This document shows, one piece after another, positions 1 through 11,026 of a stretch of DNA of 64,000 nt (its first letter is position 1; every line of letters starts with the position of its first letter). The stretch is from Thiorhodococcus minor. GTDB lineage: Bacteria; Pseudomonadota; Gammaproteobacteria; Chromatiales; Chromatiaceae. Under the pieces are notes generated by a model. It was given only the letters and a program-made list of their open reading frames with translations, was not told the origin of the DNA and did no database searches. The translations under genes and the position numbers were made by a program. The stretch lies in assembly GCF_010820565.1 (NCBI RefSeq), contig NZ_JAAIJQ010000013.1, positions 23,955-87,954 of the forward strand. The letters run 5' to 3'.

Positions 1-1765
1 TGTGACTCCCGAATGCGGAGACGAGTGCCAGGCCACGCGCACGCCCCGCGGGCGGCTCCTCGCCCCAGGCGAAGCGCCCCTCCACATGGTCCAGCAGCTT
101 CAGCTGGCGCGGACTCTCGGCAAGCAGCTGTCGCCGCATCGCGATCGGATCCTGCCCGGCCAGGCCGGCGAGCTCGTCCAGGAAGCACTCGACCGCAAAG
201 CTGTTGTGCGTATAGCCGCCCCCCCGCCAGAGCCCAATCGGAGCCGGGGTGTCGGCGCGCCGATACTCGACACGCGCCGCGGGGATCGCATAGGGGATGT
301 CCGCAGCCCCCTCGACCATTGCATCGTCGATGCCGTCACGAATCCGCTCGGGCGCGACCCGCGCCAGCACCGATGGCCCGACGACGCGGTGGAACCAGGC
401 CCTGACTCGCCCCTGATCGTCGACGCCACCACGCAGCCGATGCAGCGTCATGGGCCGGAAGTCGTCGTGGCGAAAGTCGTCCTCGCGCGTCCAGATGAGC
501 TGCACCGGACAACGGGCCGCCTGCGACAGCTCGACCGCGTCGGCGACGAAGTCTTGCTCGAGCCTGCGCCCATAGCCACCGCCGACGAAAGTGGTGTGGA
601 CCCTGACGCGCTCTGGCTCCAGGCCGGTGATCTGGCAGGCCAAGGCGCGCGCCGCCTCCTGGGCCTGAGTGGGAACATGGAGGACGCAGGCGTCGGCGCG
701 CACCTCGGCGGTGCAGGTCATGGGCTCCATGCAGACATGCGGCTGAAAGCCAACCTGGTAGACCGCCTCGATCTCTTGCGCGGCCTTGGCGAGGGCCCGG
801 CTCACGTTGCCATGCTTGCGCGCCACGGCCGAGCGCCCCTTGAGCCCGATCTGCAGCCGAGCCTCGATGCGCGGCGTCTCGAGGCGGCGATTGCCGCTCG
901 GTCTGCAACTGACCTCCAACTTCTCGCGGCCCTCGAGCGCCGCCCAGGTCGAGTCGGCCAGCACCGCGATGCCGCTGTGCACGGCGAAGACATCTCGGAC
1001 TCCGGGGACCTCGAGTGCGGCGGCGTCCCGCCAGCCCTGCACCCAGGCCCCGAGCACTGGACAGCGATAGATAGTGGCGAAACGAAGTCCCGGCAGTCTG
1101 ATATCGAGCCCGAAGTCGGCGCGGCCGAGCACCTTCGCGGGCACGTCCAGACGCTGCGGCGAGGTGCCGATCAGTTGCCAGCTCTCGGGCGACTTGAGGG
1201 CGACCCGCGTGTCGGGCTCGAGTCCGGCCGCCACCTCGACGAGCGCCCCATAGCTCAGACGGCGGATACCATCGCTGTGGTGAACGCTGCCGCGATGCGC
1301 GCGGCACTCCGACACCTGCACCTGCCAAACGGAGGCTGCCGCCTGGATCAGCAGGGTCCGCGCCACGGCACCTGCTTCGCGCAGCTTGAGCCAGCCATCG
1401 CGGACCGAGGTGCTCTGACCTGTCGCCTGCTCACCGAGCAGGGCGTTCTCGTAGGCCGGGGCGACGGGCGCTGCCACGACCTCGACCTGATCCAGCCCGA
1501 CCTCCAGCTCCTCGGCAATCAGCATCGGCAGGGCCGTCATCACGCCCTGCCCCATCTCGGAGCGCGCAAGCATCAGCTCGATACGGCCATCTGCCAAGAG
1601 ACGGATCCAAGCGTTCGGCTCGACCTCCGTCGCGGCTGACGCGGCGGGCCGCGTCTCCGCATCCGCACTCAGCCAGACACCAAGCGCCAGCCCGCCCCCA
1701 GCGGCAAGGCCAACCTTGAGCAGCGCGCGCCTGGTCATGCCAGGTCCATGCTTGGCGTCAGCCAT
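1..1765 (-). CDS. Molybdopterin-binding subunit of an isoquinoline 1-oxidoreductase-type hydroxylase, 3' end cut by window edge
   Basis: Large subunit of a periplasmic molybdenum hydroxylase of the xanthine oxidase family, which would hydroxylate an N-heterocycle or oxidise an aldehyde. Translating the minus strand from ATG at 1765 gives a twin-arginine leader ([12 protein letters not shown]12-R13) and then an open frame of 588 codons to the window edge. The segment [19 protein letters not shown] is the family hallmark (MGQGV). Family members are about 700-750 residues, so roughly 150 C-terminal residues with the last cofactor ligands lie outside. It overlaps the 2Fe-2S subunit gene by 8 nt, so the two are translationally coupled. 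The family assignment is firm; the substrate is unknown. Confidence 0.88.
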   Translation of the reverse strand, partial: MADAKHGPGMTRRALLKVGLAAGGGLALGVWLSADAETRPAASAATEVEPNAWIRLLADGRIELMLARSEMGQGVMTALPMLIAEELEVGLDQVEVVAAPVAPAYENALLGEQATGQSTSVRDGWLKLREAGAVARTLLIQAAASVWQVQVSECRAHRGSVHHSDGIRRLSYGALVEVAAGLEPDTRVALKSPESWQLIGTSPQRLDVPAKVLGRADFGLDIRLPGLRFATIYRCPVLGAWVQGWRDAAALEVPGVRDVFAVHSGIAVLADSTWAALEGREKLEVSCRPSGNRRLETPRIEARLQIGLKGRSAVARKHGNVSRALAKAAQEIEAVYQVGFQPHVCMEPMTCTAEVRADACVLHVPTQAQEAARALACQITGLEPERVRVHTTFVGGGYGRRLEQDFVADAVELSQAARCPVQLIWTREDDFRHDDFRPMTLHRLRGGVDDQGRVRAWFHRVVGPSVLARVAPERIRDGIDDAMVEGAADIPYAIPAARVEYRRADTPAPIGLWRGGGYTHNSFAVECFLDELAGLAGQDPIAMRRQLLAESPRQLKLLDHVEGRFAWGEEPPAGRARGLALVSAFGSH

Positions 1766-2222
1766 TCCGGACCTCCGGGTTGGCGGCGCGAAGGATGGCG
1801 CGGCGAATCTGTTCATAGGTGCCGCAGCGGCACAGCACGCCCGACATGGCCTCGTCGATCTGGGCATCCGTGGGCCGCGGATGCTTGTTGAGGAGCGCGG
1901 CCGCCATCATGATCTGACCGGGCTGGCAGTAGCCGCACTGAGGAACCTGCTCCAGGACCCAGGCGAGCTGCAGGGGATGACGTCCATCCGGGGAGAGCCC
2001 TTCGATGGTGGTGATCGAGCGACCTTGCGCCTCGGCCAGGGTGGTCGCACACGCCCGCACCGGCTCACCGTCGAGGTGAATGGTGCAAGCGCCGCATTCC
2101 GAGCGACCGCAGCCATATTTGGTCCCGGTCAGCCCGAAGTGATCGCGAAGCACCCAGAGCAGCGGCATCTCCGGATCCAAATCGAGCTCGCGCGGCTCGC
2201 CGTTCAAATTCAAAGAGATCAT
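1758..2222 (-). CDS. 2Fe-2S subunit of isoquinoline 1-oxidoreductase-type hydroxylase
   Basis: Small electron-transfer subunit of 154 residues that passes electrons from the Mo centre to an acceptor. The plant-type 2Fe-2S cluster cysteines are at C38, C43, C46 and C58 (CGRSECGAC), and the second cluster sits in the four-helix domain at C96/C99 and C131/C133 (CGYC and CRC). The start is set at the ATG that gives the usual short [11 protein letters not shown]-terminus; the open frame runs upstream to 2498 without family similarity. There is no FAD subunit gene beside it, as in IorAB-like two-subunit enzymes that use membrane cytochromes. It is divergent from the RND genes across 244 bp. Confidence 0.9.
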   Translation of the reverse strand: MISLNLNGEPRELDLDPEMPLLWVLRDHFGLTGTKYGCGRSECGACTIHLDGEPVRACATTLAEAQGRSITTIEGLSPDGRHPLQLAWVLEQVPQCGYCQPGQIMMAAALLNKHPRPTDAQIDEAMSGVLCRCGTYEQIRRAILRAANPEVRNG

Positions 2223-2466
2223 CGCATCCCAAGTCAGGATCAAACGGACGCAAGGCCAGGTAGCATTGCAGATTTCGGGGAAAGGCGAAAGTAAGCCCAT
2301 CAAGGGGTCAATAGTGGAGCGCCTCAGGATGATACTGCAGCTCCGGCGGAGCCGCGCGCTTGCGCCAAGGCTCATCACTCGCCCACAACGCCTACAACCA
2401 GCTTCAGCACGCAGCCGAGCATCCAGACGCCCAGAGCCCTTCGACGCCGAGAGCCAATCAACCAAG

Positions 2467-3546
2467 ATGCCGCATATTAAGCTTGTCCTTCTCTGCACGC
2501 TCCTCTTCCTTCAGCCGGCAGCCGCCCAGGCGGCCAGTGCCGGCCCCGGAAAACCAGCCCCGGTCATGGCCGCCACCGCCAGCGTCCGCGCCCTGACCGA
2601 GCGCGTCGAGGCACTCGGGACGCTCAAGGCCAACGAGTCCGTGGCCATCACCTCCAATGTCACCGAGACCATCTCGGTGGTGCATTTCGACGATGGGGAG
2701 CGCGTGGAGGCGGACGCGCTGCTGGTCGAGATGACCAGCGCCGAGGAGCACGCCCTGCTCGAAGAGGCGCAGGTGCGCGTGGACGACGCGGAGCGTCAGT
2801 ATCGTCGCGTCAAGTCCCTGGTCGCCCAGCGCTCGGCGTCGGAGTCCTTGCTCGACGAGCGCAAGCGCGACCTGGATACCGCCCGCGCCGTCTTGGTCGC
2901 ACTGGAGTCGCGGCTCGCGGACCGCATCATCAAGGCGCCCTTCGACGGCGTCCTGGGGCTGCGCAACATCAGCCGCGGCGCCCTCGTCGAGCCGGGCGAC
3001 CTCATCACGACGCTCGACGACGACCGCGTCATGAAGCTCGACTTCTCCGTGCCGAGCCGCTACCTGAAGGACCTCGAGCCTGGGCTCAAGATCGAGGCGA
3101 AGACGGCGGCCTTCGGCGACGAGGTCTTTATGGGCGTGGTACGCGGCGTCGACAGCAGGATCGACCCGGTGACACGCTCCGTGCTGGTGCGCGCCCTGGT
3201 ACCCAACCCCAGCGGCAAGCTGAGACCAGGTCTCTTGATGCAGGTCGATCTGCTGACCAATCCGCGCAAAGGGATCGTGATTCCGGAAGCAGCCGTGCTT
3301 CACGAGGGCCAGAAGCACTTCGTGATGGTCCTGAAGGAAGCCGACCAAGGCTTGACGGCCGAGCGCCGCGGCATCCGGATCGGGACCCGCCTCCCCGGCC
3401 TGGTCGAGGTGCGGCAGGGCCTGGATGACGGCGAGCGGGTCGTCACCGACGGCCACGACAAGATTCGCCCCGGTCAGCCGCTCAGCATTCTAGAAACGGA
3501 TGACGGCGCGCCTGACCAGGCCGCCCTGACGGAGCGCGCGCAGTGA
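2467..3546 (+). CDS. RND efflux periplasmic adaptor (membrane fusion protein)
   Basis: Periplasmic adaptor of 359 residues that links an inner-membrane RND pump to an outer-membrane channel. ATG 2467 opens a signal peptide ([20 protein letters not shown]). Then follow a split biotinyl-lipoyl domain, a short coiled-coil hairpin ([20 protein letters not shown] to [12 protein letters not shown]), the lipoyl return [16 protein letters not shown], and a beta-barrel and membrane-proximal domain. The open frame extends upstream to 2266 without similarity. Its TGA overlaps the GTG start of the pump gene. No TolC-like gene is in the window, so the channel is encoded elsewhere. The substrate cannot be read from the sequence. 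Confidence 0.9.
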   Translation: MPHIKLVLLCTLLFLQPAAAQAASAGPGKPAPVMAATASVRALTERVEALGTLKANESVAITSNVTETISVVHFDDGERVEADALLVEMTSAEEHALLEEAQVRVDDAERQYRRVKSLVAQRSASESLLDERKRDLDTARAVLVALESRLADRIIKAPFDGVLGLRNISRGALVEPGDLITTLDDDRVMKLDFSVPSRYLKDLEPGLKIEAKTAAFGDEVFMGVVRGVDSRIDPVTRSVLVRALVPNPSGKLRPGLLMQVDLLTNPRKGIVIPEAAVLHEGQKHFVMVLKEADQGLTAERRGIRIGTRLPGLVEVRQGLDDGERVVTDGHDKIRPGQPLSILETDDGAPDQAALTERAQ

Positions 3547-6500
3547 TCCTCTCGGATGTCTCCATCACAAGACCGATCCTCGCGAGCGTCCTGTCACTGC
3601 TGCTCGTCGCCTTTGGGCTGGTCTCGTTCGACCGCCTGCCGCTGCGCCAATTCCCGGATACGGACCCGCCGGTCGTCTCGATCGAAACCCTCTACCCAGG
3701 CGCGGCGGCCATCGTCGTCGAGAACCGCATCACTCAGCTGATCGAGGATCGCATCGCCGGCATCGAAGGCATCCGCACCATCGAGTCGAGCAGCGAGGAC
3801 GGGCGCTCGCGGGTCACGGTCGAATTCAGCATCGATCGCGACATCGACGGCGCGGCCAACGACATTCGCGATCGCGTCTCCGCCGTTCTCGACCAGCTGC
3901 CGGCCGAGACCGATCCGCCCGAGATCCAGAAGGTCGACAGCAACGAAGACGTCATCATGTGGCTCAATCTGACGAGCGACCGCATGAGCGTCCCCGAGCT
4001 GACCGACTACGCGCGCCGCTACCTGGTCGATCGCTTCTCGGTGCTGGACGGCGTCGCGCGCGTGCGCATCGGCGGCAGCCAGGTCTTTGCCATGCGCGTC
4101 TGGCTCGACCGCAAGGCGCTGGCCGCGCGTGGCCTCACGGTGGCCGATGTCGAAGACGCCCTGCGCGCCGAGAATCTGGAGCTGCCGGCCGGCGAGGTCG
4201 AATCCATCGATCGCCAGTTCACCGTGCGGGTCACTCGCAGCTTCAACACCGCCGATGACTTCGCGCGACTGGTGCTGGCGCGCGGCCAGGACGGCTATCT
4301 GGTCCGCCTGGGCGACGTCGCCCGCGTCGAGCGCGGCACCGAGGAAGACCGCACCTTCTTCCGCGGCAACGGCGTGCCCATGGTCGGCATCGGCATTATC
4401 AAGCAGTCGACGGCCAATACCATCGCGGTCGCCGAGGCCGCCAAGGCCGAGATGGAGCGTGTCAACGCGACGCTGCCGGCGGGCATGGCGATCAAACAAA
4501 GCTACGACACCTCAGTCTTCGTCAAGGACGCCATTCGTGAGGTCTATAAGACGCTGGGCATCGCTATCGGCCTGGTCATCCTGGTGATCTTCCTCTTTCT
4601 CGGCAGCCTGCGCGCCACACTGGTCCCGGCCGTCACGGTGCCCGTCTCCATCGTCGCCAGCTTCACGGTGCTGCTGGCTCTAGGCTTTTCCGTCAATATA
4701 CTGACCCTGCTCGCCCTAGTCCTGGCGATCGGCCTGGTGGTCGACGACGCCATCGTGGTGCTGGAAAACATCCATCGGCGCATGGAGGAGTATGGCGAGA
4801 CACGGCTGGTCGCGGCCTATCGCGGCACACGTCAGGTCGGCTTCGCGGTGATCGCCACCACCTTGGTTTTGGCGTCGGTCTTCATCCCGATCGCCTTCCT
4901 GCAGGGCGATGTCGGTCGCCTGTTCGCGGAGTTCGCCCTGACCATGGTCGCCGCCGTGGTCTTCTCCTCCTTCGTCGCGCTCTCGCTCTCCGCGATGCTC
5001 GCCTCCAAGGTCCTGCCGCCGAGCCATCAGGGCGACAGCCGCGGCCACAACTTGCTCGATATGGTGGACCGCGCCTTCGAATGGGTGCGGCACGCCTATG
5101 CCCGCGCGCTTGGCTTCCTGCTGCGCCAGCCGTGGATCGTGCTGCTCAGCCTGGTCGCCACACTGGCCGCCGCCGTCTGGCTCTTCCAGCAGATCCCCAG
5201 GGAGTACACCCCCAAGGAAGACCGCGGCGCCTTCTTTGTCCTGGTCAACGGGCCGGAGGGGGCCTCCCATGCCTACATGAAGGACTACATGAACGAGATC
5301 GAGCGCAGGCTGCTGCCCTATGCGGAGAGCGGCGAGGCGCTGCGTGTGCTGGTGCGCACACCCAGATCCTTCTCCAGCACGGCGACCTTCAACAGCGGCA
5401 TCGTCATCATCGTGCTGGCCGATTACGCTAAGCGCCGCTCGGCCTGGACCATCATGGGCGAGATCCGCGCCAAGCTCGCCGACCTCCCAGGCGTTAGGGC
5501 CTTCCCCGTGATGCGGCAAGGGTTCGGCGGCCGCACTCAGAAGCCCGTCCAGTTCGTGCTCGGCGGCGGCACCTACGAGGAGCTGGCGCAGTGGCGCGAC
5601 ACCCTGCTCGGCGAGATCGAGAAGGACAATCCCGGCCTGGTCGGGATCGACTGGGACTACAAGGAGACCAAGCCGCAGCTCGAGGTGGAGATCGATTATG
5701 ACCGGGCCGCGGATCTCGGCGTGACCGTCGGGACCATCGGGCGCACCCTGGAGACCATGCTGGGCTCGCGCAAGGTCACCACCTATCTCGAGAGCGGGGA
5801 GGAGTACGACGTCATCCTCGAAGGCGAGCGCGAGACGCAGCGCACCCCGGGCAGCCTCGACAATCTCTATGTCAGCTCCTCGCGCAGCGCCGCGCTCATC
5901 CCGCTCGCCAATCTGGTGAAGGTCGAGGAGTCGGCGGATTCGCCAAGCCTCAACCGCTTCAATCGCATCCGCGCCATCACCCTAGAGGCGACCCTGGAAG
6001 ACGATCTGGCACTGGGCAAGGCGCTCAGCTACCTGGAGCTCAAGGTCCGGGAGCACCTGCCGGAGCGCGCCCAGATCGACTACAAGGGACAGAGCCGCGA
6101 CCTGCGCTCCAGCAGCCAAGGGGTGCTTTTCGTCTTCCTGCTGGGCATCGCCGTCGTCTACCTGGTGCTCGCCGCCCAGTTCGAGAGCTGGGTGCACCCC
6201 TTCGTCATCATGCTCACCGTGCCCCTCGCCATGGCAGGCGCCCTCCTCGGGCTCTGGGCGACGGAACAGACGCTCAATATCTACAGCCAGATCGGGCTGA
6301 TCATGCTAGTCGGCCTCTCCGCCAAGAACGGCATCCTCATCGTCGAATTCGCCAATCAGCTCCGGGATCAGGGGCAGGAATTCCGCACGGCCCTGCTCGA
6401 GGCATCCAGCGTGCGCTTGCGCCCCATCCTCATGACCGGAATCACCACGGCCGCGGGATCCATCCCTCTCCTCCTCTCGAGCGGGGCGGGCTCGGAGACA

Positions 6501-6662
6501 CGCATGGTCATCGGCACGGTGATCCTGGCCGGCGTCTTGGCGGCGACCTTCTTCACCCTCGTGGTCGTGCCCGTCGCCTATGACCAGCTGGCGCGCCGCA
6601 CCGGCTCGCCAGGGGACGTCAAGCGGCAGCTGGAGCACGAGCTGACCGAGAGCCGAGCCTGA
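3543..6662 (+). CDS. RND multidrug-type efflux pump permease (HAE-1/AcrB family)
   Basis: Proton-driven inner-membrane exporter of 1039 residues, the normal length for AcrB/MexB/MexF-type pumps. The sequence shows the N-terminal TM1, two large periplasmic loops, and 12 TM segments in two halves. The TM4 motif GLVVDDAIVVLENI carries the paired aspartates of the proton relay. The GTG start at 3543 sits inside the last codons of the adaptor gene (GTGA overlap), so the two are coupled. The lack of a heavy-metal-type signature favours drug or organic-solute export. Substrate is inferred only at family level. Confidence 0.93.
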   Translation: MILSDVSITRPILASVLSLLLVAFGLVSFDRLPLRQFPDTDPPVVSIETLYPGAAAIVVENRITQLIEDRIAGIEGIRTIESSSEDGRSRVTVEFSIDRDIDGAANDIRDRVSAVLDQLPAETDPPEIQKVDSNEDVIMWLNLTSDRMSVPELTDYARRYLVDRFSVLDGVARVRIGGSQVFAMRVWLDRKALAARGLTVADVEDALRAENLELPAGEVESIDRQFTVRVTRSFNTADDFARLVLARGQDGYLVRLGDVARVERGTEEDRTFFRGNGVPMVGIGIIKQSTANTIAVAEAAKAEMERVNATLPAGMAIKQSYDTSVFVKDAIREVYKTLGIAIGLVILVIFLFLGSLRATLVPAVTVPVSIVASFTVLLALGFSVNILTLLALVLAIGLVVDDAIVVLENIHRRMEEYGETRLVAAYRGTRQVGFAVIATTLVLASVFIPIAFLQGDVGRLFAEFALTMVAAVVFSSFVALSLSAMLASKVLPPSHQGDSRGHNLLDMVDRAFEWVRHAYARALGFLLRQPWIVLLSLVATLAAAVWLFQQIPREYTPKEDRGAFFVLVNGPEGASHAYMKDYMNEIERRLLPYAESGEALRVLVRTPRSFSSTATFNSGIVIIVLADYAKRRSAWTIMGEIRAKLADLPGVRAFPVMRQGFGGRTQKPVQFVLGGGTYEELAQWRDTLLGEIEKDNPGLVGIDWDYKETKPQLEVEIDYDRAADLGVTVGTIGRTLETMLGSRKVTTYLESGEEYDVILEGERETQRTPGSLDNLYVSSSRSAALIPLANLVKVEESADSPSLNRFNRIRAITLEATLEDDLALGKALSYLELKVREHLPERAQIDYKGQSRDLRSSSQGVLFVFLLGIAVVYLVLAAQFESWVHPFVIMLTVPLAMAGALLGLWATEQTLNIYSQIGLIMLVGLSAKNGILIVEFANQLRDQGQEFRTALLEASSVRLRPILMTGITTAAGSIPLLLSSGAGSETRMVIGTVILAGVLAATFFTLVVVPVAYDQLARRTGSPGDVKRQLEHELTESRA

Positions 6663-7148
6663 TGCTCGGCCGCGAGGACATCTGCCCTCCACGCTAGCCC
6701 TGGTTTCCGAGTCGCGATCGCAGCCTATCGACCGGATCGAGCAGGCAAGGCTGGGAGAAGAGCGGAGCTGCAGGGTGGATGGCGGGGCTGCACCTCGCCA
6801 GGCTAGCGGCAGCGGCCTCTCGACTCAGGCGGAAGCGGATGTTCTTTCGCACATCCCTGTGCTGTCGGCGGTCACGCCGATCGACGGAAGATCCCTGGAA
6901 AGATGCGCGCGGCCGTCGAAGGACTCGCGAAAAGCCGCTTCGACGCGCGCTTGGCCCCTGTCCTGAAGGCCCGTTCTTTGCGCCGCTAAGGGATCAGGCG
7001 GGTATGGAGCTTGAGACCGGCGAGGCATCCGTGCCCCCCCGATTCATGGGTCAGAGACGCGGACATGTCGCCGCGATTCTCGGTCGAGCCTGAGGCATGA
7101 GACCGCCTCGGACTCATTGGTGGAAAGACCACTGGAAATCCATCGCGA
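6663..7148. other. 486-bp intergenic stretch, no feature recognised
   Basis: It lies between the 3' end of the RND pump gene and the 3' end of the convergent heme lipoprotein gene. Short open frames occur on both strands, but none has a ribosome-binding site, conserved motif or codon pattern that supports a gene. I see no tRNA, repeat array or clear terminator hairpin with a T-run. Confidence 0.5.
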
Positions 7149-7529
7149 TCAGTTGTTCTGCGCCCCTTGTGCGATCCAGGTCTCGATGAGGGCAATCTCT
7201 TGATCCGGGATCGGCTCTTTCTGATGCGGCATGCGGATCGACGGATCGACTTCACCGGCGACCAGGCGGTAGAGGCTGCTCGAGATCGAGTCACCTGGAA
7301 CGATCACCGGGCCGAACTTAGTGCCCTTCATCAGCGAGTCATAGGACTCGACGAGGAAGCCACTCGCCTCGAAGCCAGCACCACCGTTGAGATGACACTC
7401 GACGCAGTGCTGCTGCAGGATCGGCTTGACGTCTGCGGAATAGCTGACGCTCGGGTCTTTACCACAGCCCACGAGCATCAGTGCGACAGGTAGCCCAAGG
7501 ACGGCGGAATATTTCATGATCTTTTTCAT
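7149..7529 (-). CDS. Monoheme c-type cytochrome lipoprotein
   Basis: Small electron-transfer lipoprotein of 126 residues. ATG 7529 follows a good ribosome site (GGAG eight bases upstream). The lipobox ends LMLVGC with lipid-anchored Cys22. One heme site CVECH is at residues 42-46, and IRMPHQKEPI supplies a candidate distal Met. The pattern SVSYSADVKPILQQHCVECH resembles the short single-heme domain seen in many proteobacterial and planctomycete proteins. It stands alone, so its redox partner is unknown. The longer open frame to 7679 is not needed, because the lipoprotein signal begins at 7529. Confidence 0.82.
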   Translation of the reverse strand: MKKIMKYSAVLGLPVALMLVGCGKDPSVSYSADVKPILQQHCVECHLNGGAGFEASGFLVESYDSLMKGTKFGPVIVPGDSISSSLYRLVAGEVDPSIRMPHQKEPIPDQEIALIETWIAQGAQNN

Positions 7530-7840
7530 CTCGTCATCTCCTACATCGGATAGAGCAAGGCTGTGCGTGCAGCCACCGAACCACTTCGCCACCGCTGAGC
7601 CCGTCCTTCGGGCAACCAGAAAATTGCACCGAAGGCGGAGCGTCTGACGCTGTAAACATAGCTCCTGGCTGGAGATCAAAACTATGACCCAGGCAACAGT
7701 TTGACCGACGAGGAATAGACTTTTCGTATGGCGATTGCGGACGGTCAGTATCGCGCTGGCCGCTGGTGGCTGACAGGTCGCTTCCGGATCAGAGCTTCAC
7801 CGAGCACCCTAGGAGCCGACAGGATGCAAGTCGGCCCGCG
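7530..7840. other. 311-bp intergenic stretch upstream of the heme lipoprotein gene
   Basis: This separates the 5' end of the heme lipoprotein gene from the 3' end of rnhB and must hold the lipoprotein promoter. I cannot assign -35 and -10 boxes with confidence. No RNA gene or repeat was seen. Confidence 0.4.
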
Positions 7841-8416
7841 CTAAGGCGGATCCCGCCCTTCGAGCACACGCCTGACCGGAGCGAAGCTCTTGCGATGATG
7901 AGACGTTGGCCCAAGGCGGGTCAGAGCCGCAAGGTGCGCGGCCGTGGGGTAGCCCTTGTGCGCCGCAAAGCCATATCCCGGACAGGCGTCGTCCAATGCC
8001 AGCATGGCGCGATCACGCGCCACCTTGGCGAGGATGGAAGCGGCCCCGATCTCCAGAACCCGTCCATCGCCGCCGACGACGGCTTGTGACGCCACCTCGA
8101 GCGGCGGACAGCGATTGCCGTCGACGAGGACGAGACCGGGGGCCACTGCCAGCGCGGCGACCGCACGCTGCATGGCGAGCATGGAGGCCTGCAGGATATT
8201 GAGGCGATCGATCTCCTCGACGCTCGCCGTGGCAATCGACCAAGCCAGGGCCGAGGCGCGGGTCTCGACATCCAGACGCTCGCGCCGCGCCGCCGTCAGC
8301 CGCTTCGAGTCATCGATTCCAGACAGCGGCCGCGCCGAGCCCAAGATCACCGCGGACGCATAGACGGGGCCCGCCAGGGGCCCCCTGCCCGCTTCGTCGA
8401 CCCCGGCGATCAGCAT
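7841..8416 (-). CDS. rnhB: Ribonuclease HII
   Basis: Endonuclease of 191 residues that cleaves the RNA strand of RNA-DNA hybrids and removes single ribonucleotides from DNA. The N-terminal motif [15 protein letters not shown] contains the catalytic Asp7-Glu8 pair, and GIDDSKRL is also conserved in the family. It is the last gene of the long minus-strand cluster; its ATG overlaps the end of lpxB by a few bases. The lpxB-rnhB order is common in gammaproteobacteria (often lpxA-lpxB-rnhB-dnaE). dnaE does not follow here. Confidence 0.95.
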   Translation of the reverse strand: MLIAGVDEAGRGPLAGPVYASAVILGSARPLSGIDDSKRLTAARRERLDVETRASALAWSIATASVEEIDRLNILQASMLAMQRAVAALAVAPGLVLVDGNRCPPLEVASQAVVGGDGRVLEIGAASILAKVARDRAMLALDDACPGYGFAAHKGYPTAAHLAALTRLGPTSHHRKSFAPVRRVLEGRDPP

Positions 8417-9597
8417 GGTGAAGGCGCGCCCGACGCCGGATGACCAATCAGATCGAGGACCGCCACTGCCGCCGAATCGGCGGCATTGCGACGCAGCTCA
8501 CGATGGATACGTGCGTACTCGAATGCGATGAAACGGCGACGATCGCCGTCGTCCAGCAGACCCAGGAGCGCGGGCGCGAGCAGCTCCGGTCTGCAGCGAT
8601 CCTGGAGCAGCTCGGGAGCCAGCTCGCGACCGGCCAGGAGGTTCGCCATCGCCACATGCGGCACCTTGACCAGACCCAGTGTCTTGACGAGATGATAGGA
8701 AATGGGATGCACCCGATAGCCGACGACCATTGGACGCTTCAGCAGCAAGGCCTCGAGCGTCGCGGTCCCAGACGCCGTCAGCACGCAGTCGGCCGCCGCC
8801 AAGACATTACGGCTATGCCCGTCGACGACACTCAGGGGCAGACCGGGGGCGCAATGCCTCAGCTTCGCCTCGAACAGCGCGCGGAGACGCCCACTGACCA
8901 TGGGGGCCGCGAAGACCAGATCCGGCCGCGCCTCGAAACAGCATTTGGCAGTCTCGATAAAGGGCTCGGCGAGGCGCTCGACCTCGCCCATCCGGCTTCC
9001 CGGCAGCACGGCGACCAAGCACCCCTGCTCCGGCAAGCCAAGCGCCCGACGCGCGGCGAGGCGATCGACCTCCAGCGGGATGGCTTCCGCCAGCGGATGG
9101 CCGACGTAGGTCGCCGGAACGCCGTGCTCGCGCAGAAAGGTCTCTTCGAAGGGAAAGATGCTGAGCATGAGATCGACGGCACGCCGAATGCCACGGACCC
9201 GACCGGGCCGCCATGCCCAAACCGTCGGACTGACGAAATGAACGGTACGGATCCCCTTGTCACGCAAGCGCCGCTCCAGACCGAGATTGAAGTCAGGCGC
9301 GTCCACACCGATGAAGACATCAGGTGGATTGGCGAGGAAATAGCGCTCGAGCGCGGCACGGATCGCCAAGAGCTCGCGCAAGTGCGCAAGCACCTCGGTC
9401 AGGCCCATGACCGCGAGGCGCTCCTGATCGAAAAGCGTACTGCAGCCGGCCTCGAGCATACGCGGTCCCGCGATTCCAACGAATCGGACATTGGGCACGC
9501 GCGCACGAATCGCCTGAGCCAGGGACGCACCCAGGAGGTCGCCGGACGGCTCGTTGGCGACGATGCCGACGACGAGCGGATCGCCGCCCTCAGGCAT
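8410..9597 (-). CDS. lpxB: Lipid-A-disaccharide synthase
   Basis: Glycosyltransferase of 395 residues (family GT19) that joins 2,3-diacylglucosamine-1-phosphate and its UDP form into the lipid A disaccharide at the inner face of the cytoplasmic membrane. Recognisable family segments are [12 protein letters not shown] near the N-terminus, GIGGPRM-like [47 protein letters not shown], and [12 protein letters not shown]. Length matches the family. It is separated from lpxA by 132 bp and overlaps rnhB. Confidence 0.95.
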   Translation of the reverse strand: MPEGGDPLVVGIVANEPSGDLLGASLAQAIRARVPNVRFVGIAGPRMLEAGCSTLFDQERLAVMGLTEVLAHLRELLAIRAALERYFLANPPDVFIGVDAPDFNLGLERRLRDKGIRTVHFVSPTVWAWRPGRVRGIRRAVDLMLSIFPFEETFLREHGVPATYVGHPLAEAIPLEVDRLAARRALGLPEQGCLVAVLPGSRMGEVERLAEPFIETAKCCFEARPDLVFAAPMVSGRLRALFEAKLRHCAPGLPLSVVDGHSRNVLAAADCVLTASGTATLEALLLKRPMVVGYRVHPISYHLVKTLGLVKVPHVAMANLLAGRELAPELLQDRCRPELLAPALLGLLDDGDRRRFIAFEYARIHRELRRNAADSAAVAVLDLIGHPASGAPSPC

Positions 9598-9729
9598 CCG
9601 CTCGCCTCCGAGCAGGATCCTCCCAACGCACGTCCTCGGGAGACGCCGGCAAGCCGATGGCGTGAGGCAGGCGCGTCCAATCGCGCTTGGGACGGCTAGG
9701 CCGCGGGACAGGAGACCGCCGCCGCCACA

Positions 9730-10500
9730 TCAACGGACGATGCTGCGTGTGGACGTGGCGATGAAATCGAGCAGCATCTGCAGCTCGGGCGCATCGTCGC
9801 TCATGCCGCGGATGCGCTCGACGGCCTGATCGCGTCTGAGATTCGCCAGGTAGAGCGCCCGGTAGGCACGCTTGATGGCCTGAATGGCATCCGCCGAGAA
9901 GCCGCGCCGCTTCAGCCCCTCCGCATTGATGCCATGGGGCTCCGCGGGATGGCCGCCCACCGTGACATAAGGCGGCACGTCCCGCGAGAGAACAGACCCC
10001 ATCGCACAGAAGGCATGCGCGCCGATGCGGCAAAACTGATGCACGATGGTGAAACCGCCCAGGATCACCCAGTCATAGATCTCGACATGCCCACCCAGGG
10101 ACGCCGCATTGGCCATGATGACGTGATCACCGATCACACAGTCATGCGCGACATGGGTATAGGCCATGAAGAGATTGTCGTTGCCGATCCGCGTCACTCC
10201 CTTGTCCTGCACCGTCCCTCGGTGCAGGGTGGCGAACTCGCGGATCTGGTTACGGTCGCCGATCTCGAGCCAGGTGGACTCCCCGCCGTACTTCTTGTCC
10301 TGAGGATTCTCCCCGACGGAGGCGAACTGGAAGATGCGATTGTCCCGGCCGATACGCATGGGACCCTTGAGCACCGCGTGTGGCCCGACGCTGGTACCAG
10401 CCCCAATGCTGACATCCGCGCCGATGACTGCGAAGGGACCGACTTCAACACTGGAGTCGAGCTCGGCACCAGCATCGATGACGGCCGTGGGGTGGATCAA
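9730..10500 (-). CDS. lpxA: UDP-N-acetylglucosamine O-acyltransferase
   Basis: First enzyme of lipid A synthesis; transfers a hydroxyacyl chain from ACP to UDP-GlcNAc. Left-handed beta-helix hexapeptide repeats (for example [19 protein letters not shown]) fill the N-terminal two thirds. [10 protein letters not shown] carries the catalytic His. I set the start at TTG 10500, four bases overlapping the fabZ stop (TTGA), because it gives a family-like [13 protein letters not shown]-terminus and 256 residues. An in-frame ATG at 10524 would add eight residues inside fabZ and is less likely. Order lpxD-fabZ-lpxA-lpxB is the conserved one. Confidence 0.93.
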   Translation of the reverse strand: MIHPTAVIDAGAELDSSVEVGPFAVIGADVSIGAGTSVGPHAVLKGPMRIGRDNRIFQFASVGENPQDKKYGGESTWLEIGDRNQIREFATLHRGTVQDKGVTRIGNDNLFMAYTHVAHDCVIGDHVIMANAASLGGHVEIYDWVILGGFTIVHQFCRIGAHAFCAMGSVLSRDVPPYVTVGGHPAEPHGINAEGLKRRGFSADAIQAIKRAYRALYLANLRRDQAVERIRGMSDDAPELQMLLDFIATSTRSIVR

Positions 10501-10937
10501 GCAGTGAAGTCTCTTGCGGTGCACATGATCTCGGCGGTGGCGACGACCTTGTCGTCGACGCGCGCCTCGCCATCGAACTTCCAGATGCCGCGCCGCACGG
10601 GACCGAGCTTGACTTCCATGATCAGTTGATCGCCGGGCTCGACCGGGCGCTTGAACCTCGCCTTGTCGATGCCGACGAAATAGTAGAGCGACTTCTCCCC
10701 CACCTGCTCCGGACGGGATGCCATCGCCAGGAGCCCGGTCGCCTGAGCCATCGCCTCAACAATGAGAACCCCAGGCATCACAGGGCGCACCGGAAAGTGT
10801 CCCATGAAGAAGGGCTCGTTGAAGCTGACGTTCTTGAGTGCGACGAGATAGTCGTCGACCTTGTAGTCGATGACCTTGTCGACCAATAAAAAGGGGTAGC
10901 GGTGCGGCAAGAGGCTCAGCACCTTGTGAATATCCAT
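10497..10937 (-). CDS. fabZ: 3-hydroxyacyl-[acyl-carrier-protein] dehydratase
   Basis: Hot-dog fold dehydratase of type II fatty acid synthesis, acting on (3R)-hydroxyacyl-ACP, the same pool that LpxA and LpxD draw on. [13 protein letters not shown] and [20 protein letters not shown] contain the catalytic His and Glu. The start [10 protein letters not shown] at 10937 gives 146 residues, the usual length. An upstream ATG at 11027 overlaps the lpxD stop (TGATG), which would couple translation but adds 30 polar, non-conserved residues. Both starts remain possible. Confidence 0.93.
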   Translation of the reverse strand: MDIHKVLSLLPHRYPFLLVDKVIDYKVDDYLVALKNVSFNEPFFMGHFPVRPVMPGVLIVEAMAQATGLLAMASRPEQVGEKSLYYFVGIDKARFKRPVEPGDQLIMEVKLGPVRRGIWKFDGEARVDDKVVATAEIMCTARDFTA

Positions 10938-11026
10938 GGTGCTCACAACACTCTCCGCACGCTTATCTTGCTCTGCACGACTGTCTTGCTCTCGGGAATT
11001 CGTCGGCGCCTGATGCGATCCATCCA

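Noticed and set aside
2..1639. Long plus-strand open frame over the hydroxylase large subunit
   Set aside because: It is a shadow of the minus-strand molybdenum hydroxylase, whose translation shows the Tat leader and MGQGV motif; the plus frame has no homology.
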